A DNA stretch of 64,000 nucleotides, taken from the NCBI RefSeq assembly GCF_002831565.1, contig NZ_CP025096.1, positions 6,687,014 through 6,751,013 of the forward strand. Reading direction: 5' to 3'. Below are positions 60,384 through 64,000 of the stretch, one piece after another. Below the pieces are notes generated by a model. That model was not told the origin of the DNA. It did not search any database and saw only the letters and a list, made by a program, of their open reading frames with translations. The DNA comes from Spirosoma pollinicola. Its GTDB lineage: Bacteria > Bacteroidota > Bacteroidia > Cytophagales > Spirosomataceae. The position numbers were made by a program, and so were the translations under genes. The first letter of the stretch is position 1; every line of letters begins with the position of its first letter.

Positions 60384-60956
60384 ATGAAAACGAACACGAT
60401 TAAAACCGCAACCCAGCCCTGGTGGCTGATGGGCCTTCATGGTGGCTTTTATGCCGGAATGGGCCTGGTCCTGCTGATTCATCCAACAACGGCATCGTTA
60501 CTCCACGCCCTGCTGCTAGGTGGCCTGCTGCTGGCCGCCGGGGTTTGCACGATGATTCTGGGCTTCCGCCGGAAACGCCACGAACAGGTCGATAGCTGGT
60601 TTATCATTTCCGGTATTCGGGACAGTATCTTCGGGGTTGCCCTGCTGGTCGAAGCTGGTCAGCCACTGGCGATGATAGTCAATATTCTGGGGCTGTGGGG
60701 CATCGTTTACGCTTTTTTGCAAGCCATCGAAGCCATTTTCTACTTCCTGGGCACCCGTTCCGACGAGAAAGAAGATTACGGCGTCGAGATCATTCATGCC
60801 ATCTGCGTGCTGGTAGCCGGTGGCTTTGCCTTCTCCTTAGTGATGCGTCCCGACGGGCTGCAAACGTCCCTGGGTTTCGTAGGACTGTTTCTGCTGGTGC
60901 TGGGTGGCTTACAGGGTCTGCTGACCGATCGGTTACAAAAAGCCAGTCTCCGCTAA
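60384..60956 (+). CDS. HdeD-like membrane protein (DUF308)
   Basis: A 190-residue protein with six membrane segments arranged as repeated pairs (PWWLMGLHGGFYAGMGLVLLIHP, LLHALLLGGLLLAAGVCTMILGFRRKR, ILGLWGIVYAFLQAIEAIFYFLG, TSLGFVGLFLLVLGGLQGLL). The pattern matches HdeD/DUF308 proteins, linked to acid or general stress in other bacteria. It follows ctaD by 74 bp and precedes a TauE gene, in one direction. Confidence 0.8.
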   Translation: MKTNTIKTATQPWWLMGLHGGFYAGMGLVLLIHPTTASLLHALLLGGLLLAAGVCTMILGFRRKRHEQVDSWFIISGIRDSIFGVALLVEAGQPLAMIVNILGLWGIVYAFLQAIEAIFYFLGTRSDEKEDYGVEIIHAICVLVAGGFAFSLVMRPDGLQTSLGFVGLFLLVLGGLQGLLTDRLQKASLR

Positions 60957-61012
60957 CCGGACCATCCGTAAATCTGTTTGGTGCTTATTCGTCATTTATC
61001 CCCTGAATTACC

Positions 61013-61375
61013 ATGACTCATGTCCTGCTATTACTCCTGCTTGGTCTGCTGGCCGGTGCCCTGAGCGGGCTGATTGGCATCGGCGGGGGTATCATCATCG
61101 TACCGGCCCTGGTGCTGCTCTTCGGCTTCTCGCAGACAACGGCGCAGGGAACGGCCCTGGCCACCTTGATTCCCCCGGTGGGGCTGCTGGCCGCGTTTGC
61201 CTACTACAAAGAGGGGGCTATCGACATTTGGGCCGCCGTCTGGATTGCCGCCGGATTTCTGATCGGCGGCTTTTTCGGAGCCAAACTCGCCACCATGATA
61301 CCCGTCAAGCTAATGACCAAAGGTTTTGCGGTCCTGCTGGTTGGTATTGCCATAAAACTGTGGTTCACGAAATAA
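61013..61375 (+). CDS. TauE/SafE-family transporter (half size)
   Basis: A 120-residue membrane protein with one TauE/SafE domain: LLGLLAGALSGLIGIGGGIIIVPALVLLFGFSQTTAQGTALATLIP contains the GIGGG signature, and the end KLMTKGFAVLLVGIAIKLWFT completes four membrane segments. Members export sulfite, sulfoacetate or related anions. Full-size members have two such halves; this short form probably dimerises. It lies 20 bp before the thiosulfate-dehydrogenase-like cytochrome gene, so sulfite or a sulfur anion is the likely substrate. Confidence 0.85.
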   Translation: MTHVLLLLLLGLLAGALSGLIGIGGGIIIVPALVLLFGFSQTTAQGTALATLIPPVGLLAAFAYYKEGAIDIWAAVWIAAGFLIGGFFGAKLATMIPVKLMTKGFAVLLVGIAIKLWFTK

Positions 61376-61395
61376 GTAAACGCACAACGATAAAA

Positions 61396-62526
61396 ATGGA
61401 AACGCAACCTGATCTGCCCGCACCCCGCCAAACTGACTCATCGGCCGATGCGCCGGTTTGGCAACTGATTACTTGGCTCAACGCGCTGATTGGCCTGATC
61501 GCTGTGGCTATCGTCGGCCTGCTGATCGTTGTCGTTATGGTCGGACTCGGCGACACGACCGCGCCGGCCCAATCGGTTGCCTGGACCACTGGCCCGGCGG
61601 TGCAGACGGCCTCCGTAACTCCGGTTGTTTCATCGCAACCCGACGGGCAGCCCAAACCCAACTACTGGCACCCGCCCGGCGATGCCCAGTTGCCCGCCGG
61701 GGCGGCTGGCAAAGAGATCCGCTACGGGCGGGAATTAGTGGCCCACACCGCCAAATACCTCGGCCCGAACGGATCGGTGTTACACCTGTCTAACGGCATG
61801 AACTGCCAGAACTGCCACTTGGATGCGGGCACCAAAATCATGGGCAACAACTACGCGGCCGTTTTTTCGACCTATCCCAAATTTCGGGAACGGTCGGGGG
61901 GTATCGAGACGGTGGTGAAACGCATCACGGACTGTTTCGAGCGGAGCTTGAGCGGCAAAGGACCCGACAGCAGCAGCCGTGAAATGAAAGCGATGGTAGC
62001 CTACATGAAATGGCTCGGCACGGGTGTTCCCAAAGGCGATAAGCCAAAAGGGGCGGGCCTGGCGAAACTGGATTTTCTGGACCGCGCAGCCGATCCGACC
62101 AAAGGTAAGTTGCTGTATGCGGCCAAATGCCAGAGTTGCCACGGGGCGAAAGGGGAAGGCATTAAGGTGGCGGGTGACGCGCAGTACACCTACCCACCCC
62201 TGTGGGGGCCGCACAGTTACAACGACGGAGCGGGCCTGTTCCGGCTATCCAGTTTTGCGGGATACGTTAAAAACAACATGCCGTTTGGAGCCAGTTACGA
62301 AAGCCCGATGCTGACCGATGCTGAAGCCTGGGACCTGGCGGCCTTTGTCAACTCGATGCCCCGGCCCCACAAAGATCAACACAGAGACTGGCCGAAGATC
62401 GAAGCCAAACCCGTCGATTTCCCCTTTGCGCCCTATGCAGACGCATTCAGCGAAAAACAGCACAAATTCGGGCCATATCAACCCATTGCCGACGCAAAGA
62501 AAGCGGCTGACCCGCAAGCAAAATGA
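61396..62526 (+). CDS. TsdA-like dihaem c-type cytochrome (thiosulfate dehydrogenase-like)
   Basis: A 376-residue cytochrome beginning at the ATG at 61396. An N-terminal membrane anchor (LIGLIAVAIVGLLIVVVMVGL) is followed by two haem-binding motifs, CQNCH in SNGMNCQNCHLDAGTKIMGNN and CQSCH in KLLYAAKCQSCHGAKGEG. The first domain has NYAAVFSTYPKFRERSG and EMKAMVAYMKWLGTGVPKG, a layout typical of TsdA and related dihaem cytochromes that join two thiosulfates into tetrathionate or do the reverse. Neighbouring TauE and DsrE genes support a sulfur role. Its stop overlaps the DsrE start (ATGA). Confidence 0.87.
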   Translation: METQPDLPAPRQTDSSADAPVWQLITWLNALIGLIAVAIVGLLIVVVMVGLGDTTAPAQSVAWTTGPAVQTASVTPVVSSQPDGQPKPNYWHPPGDAQLPAGAAGKEIRYGRELVAHTAKYLGPNGSVLHLSNGMNCQNCHLDAGTKIMGNNYAAVFSTYPKFRERSGGIETVVKRITDCFERSLSGKGPDSSSREMKAMVAYMKWLGTGVPKGDKPKGAGLAKLDFLDRAADPTKGKLLYAAKCQSCHGAKGEGIKVAGDAQYTYPPLWGPHSYNDGAGLFRLSSFAGYVKNNMPFGASYESPMLTDAEAWDLAAFVNSMPRPHKDQHRDWPKIEAKPVDFPFAPYADAFSEKQHKFGPYQPIADAKKAADPQAK

Positions 62527-63017
62527 CTAAATTCAATCTCAACCCAGTTCGTATGAAAACGCTCAAAACAATCACTATGCTGTTTGTCACCGCCCTGCTG
62601 GGCGCAACCGTACCCGCCCTGGCGCAGACCAAAGACCCGTCAGTTTTCCATGGAGCTGAAGCCACCAAAGCCCATTATAAAGCGGCCTACCAGCTCGACA
62701 GCGAAGAACCCGATAAAATTAAAGGCACCCTCCGCAACATCCAGAACGCCCTCGACGATCCCCGGCTCAAGGGTAAACTCGACCTCGAACTGGTCGTTCA
62801 CGGCCCCGGCGTAGCCGCGTTCAGAAAAGACAGCGGTTATGAGGAGATGGTCAAAAAACTCCAGGACCGGGGCGTAACCCTGTCCATGTGCGAGAATACC
62901 ATGCGCGAGCGTAAAATCAGCAAAGACGAACTGTTTCCGTTCCTGTCCTACGTGCCGAGCGGCAATGGCGAGTTGATTATCCGGGGGCAGGAAGGCTGGA
63001 CGATCATTCACCCATAA
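62523..63017 (+). CDS. exported DsrE/DsrF-like protein
   Basis: A protein of 164 residues from the overlapping ATG at 62523; an internal ATG at 62553 gives the tidier signal peptide (TITMLFVTALLGATVPALAQ). The DsrE-fold core shows DLELVVHGPGVAAFRKDSGYEEMVKKLQDRGVTLSMCENTMRERKI, with a single conserved cysteine (SMCENT) that could carry a sulfane sulfur. DsrE-like proteins transfer sulfur during oxidation of reduced sulfur compounds. The overlap with the TsdA-like gene and the following binding-protein gene suggest one operon. Confidence 0.85.
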   Translation: MTKFNLNPVRMKTLKTITMLFVTALLGATVPALAQTKDPSVFHGAEATKAHYKAAYQLDSEEPDKIKGTLRNIQNALDDPRLKGKLDLELVVHGPGVAAFRKDSGYEEMVKKLQDRGVTLSMCENTMRERKISKDELFPFLSYVPSGNGELIIRGQEGWTIIHP

Positions 63018-63062
63018 TCCAATCAACAAGACTTTCCACCGGAATTTCATCCATATTCGCTC

Positions 63063-64000
63063 ATGAAAATCAACCCAATTCTCGCTACGATAGTGCTCAT
63101 GGCCAGCCTCCTTACCGACAGTCAGGCGCAGCCAGCCCCTACTCCGAACCGTTTCGACCCACCCTGGAATACGCCCCCCACCGGTGGGGTATCCTTCACC
63201 GTACCGGGCGTCGATAATGTGCCCGACCTCTACGGCGACATCGTCAACCCGCAGTTGGTGGTGTTTATGGGCGGCAATCAGTTTATGGTACTGGACGATC
63301 TGCTGGCCGCTTTCAAAAAAGACTATCCCACCTACACCCGGATCTTTGTGGAGACGCTGCCGCCGGGTATTCTGGCCAAACAGATGGCCACCGGCTCGAT
63401 CGTCATCGGCAATATGCGGATCGACCACCAGCCCGATGTGTACCTGGGCGGCAAAAAGCGGGTGCAGGAAAACCGCGACCGGCTGGTGAGCATTCAGACC
63501 TACGCCCGGAATAAATTGGCGATTATGGTGCGAAAAGGCAATCCCAAAAAGATCACCGGACTGAAAGACCTGAGTCGGGCCGACGTGAGGATAAGCATGC
63601 CTAACCCCGCCTGGGAAGGCATCGGCGGACGCATCGAGGAGGCCTACATAAAGGCCGGGGGCGACGCGCTCAAATCGGCCATCATGCAAACGAAAGTAGC
63701 CGACCACAGCACATTTCTGACCCAGATTCACCATCGCCAAACACCCATGCGGGTGCTCTACGACGAGTCGGACGCGGGGCCAGTCTGGTTTACCGAAGCG
63801 TTTTATCAGCAGAAGCTGAAGAACCCCGTCGAGCTGATTGCCATTCCCGATATTGAAAACGTGGTGGCCGAATACCAGGGGGGCGCAGTCAAAACGGCCC
63901 CGCATCCCCAGGCTGCCACCGACTTTATGACCTTCCTGACCGGGCCAACCGCGCAGGCCATCTACAAAAAATATGGCTTTCAACCGCCCATTGCCCCCTG
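63063..64000 (+). CDS. exported substrate-binding protein, 3' end missing
   Basis: The frame from ATG at 63063 is open to the right edge (312 codons). A signal peptide (ILATIVLMASLLTDSQAQ) precedes a class 2 periplasmic binding protein: LVVFMGGNQFMVLDDLLAAFKKDYPTYTRIFVE, YARNKLAIMVRKGNPKKITGLKDLSRADVRISMPNPAWEGIG and DFMTFLTGPTAQAIYKKYGFQPP. It resembles ModA-like binding proteins. It lies 45 bp after the DsrE gene, so it may bind a sulfur or metal oxyanion made or used by this operon. Its end is outside the window. Confidence 0.85.
   Translation, partial: MKINPILATIVLMASLLTDSQAQPAPTPNRFDPPWNTPPTGGVSFTVPGVDNVPDLYGDIVNPQLVVFMGGNQFMVLDDLLAAFKKDYPTYTRIFVETLPPGILAKQMATGSIVIGNMRIDHQPDVYLGGKKRVQENRDRLVSIQTYARNKLAIMVRKGNPKKITGLKDLSRADVRISMPNPAWEGIGGRIEEAYIKAGGDALKSAIMQTKVADHSTFLTQIHHRQTPMRVLYDESDAGPVWFTEAFYQQKLKNPVELIAIPDIENVVAEYQGGAVKTAPHPQAATDFMTFLTGPTAQAIYKKYGFQPPIAP

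Noticed and set aside
62640-63983. A long minus-strand open frame of 447 codons
   Set aside because: It is antisense to the DsrE and binding-protein genes, both with signal peptides and family motifs; long antisense frames are common in GC-rich coding DNA.
1-64000. tRNA or rRNA genes
   Set aside because: No T-arm consensus with a matching cloverleaf and no rRNA-like conserved blocks were noticed on either strand by eye.

Overview
The window looks like a chromosome segment of a Bacteroidota bacterium of the order Cytophagales, and gene content and style resemble Spirosoma (inference from families, not from a marker gene). Supporting signs are TonB-dependent receptors with an N-terminal carboxypeptidase-regulatory-like domain, PepSY-like and YncE-type exported proteins, a Bacteroidota-type TAnnTTTG promoter box, a TauE/DsrE/cytochrome gene set and very few Shine-Dalgarno sequences. 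Core genes look moderately GC-rich. The stretch at about 44-49 kb is visibly AT-rich and looks acquired.

Layout. (1) 1-3.86 kb, minus strand: a fluoride-resistance operon. A fluoride riboswitch at 3803-3852 precedes a CLC-F type antiporter, a DUF190 protein, NhaA and a second CLC protein that runs off the left edge. (2) 4.1-8.2 kb: a decayed gene, a TonB receptor with a small exported protein, and an intact IS630-family element using an A7 slippery site. (3) 8.4-13 kb: a metal-homeostasis block with a His-rich small protein, a P1B ATPase, a UreH/NiCoT-like membrane protein, an MFS exporter and the tail of a lost ZIP transporter. (4) 13-24 kb: an AI-2E family transporter, then a PepSY-like protein divergent from a two-component system followed by a TolC/MFP/RND efflux set and a COG4705-like membrane protein. 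Three copies of an 11-bp-phased CTCCA repeat mark the likely regulon of the response regulator, and a fourth lies at 31.2 kb. (5) 23.7-31.1 kb, minus strand: envelope genes (two PAP2 proteins, EamA, phosphoesterase, YncE-like, TPR, Omp85-like barrel), with remnants of a RES/Xre toxin-antitoxin pair and of a response regulator. (6) 31.6-34.1 kb: a second TonB-like receptor. (7) 34.16-35.78 kb: an IS110-family element whose long left end carries a three-stem RNA. Two loop segments of that RNA match the two ends of the element, which is the expected architecture of a bridge RNA.

(8) 36.3-40.8 kb: a complete His-Xaa-Ser (Hxs) system: a short HXS-repeat peptide, HxsD, the radical SAM proteins HxsB and HxsC, and a convergent second precursor, HxsA, with two peptidoglycan-binding domains. 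(9) 41-43.4 kb: GIY-YIG, DUF4236, a small protein and YidD. (10) 44.3-55.6 kb: a defence island with a caspase-like protease downstream of a single-chain SIR2-APAZ-PIWI short Argonaute, an AbiE toxin-antitoxin pair, a PIN-like/ImmA-IrrE pair, and a CBASS operon (2TM-NUDIX effector, CD-NTase, E2-like protein). (11) 55.9-64 kb: core-like genes, with a methyltransferase, two periplasmic binding proteins, an AraC regulator, cytochrome oxidase subunit I, HdeD-like, TauE/SafE, a TsdA-like dihaem cytochrome and a DsrE protein. This suggests periplasmic oxidation of a reduced sulfur compound feeding electrons to a terminal oxidase.

The parts most worth a second look are the SIR2-Argonaute fusion with its caspase neighbour, the IS110 bridge RNA with self-matching guides, the Hxs system with two unlike precursors, and the riboswitch-controlled fluoride operon.
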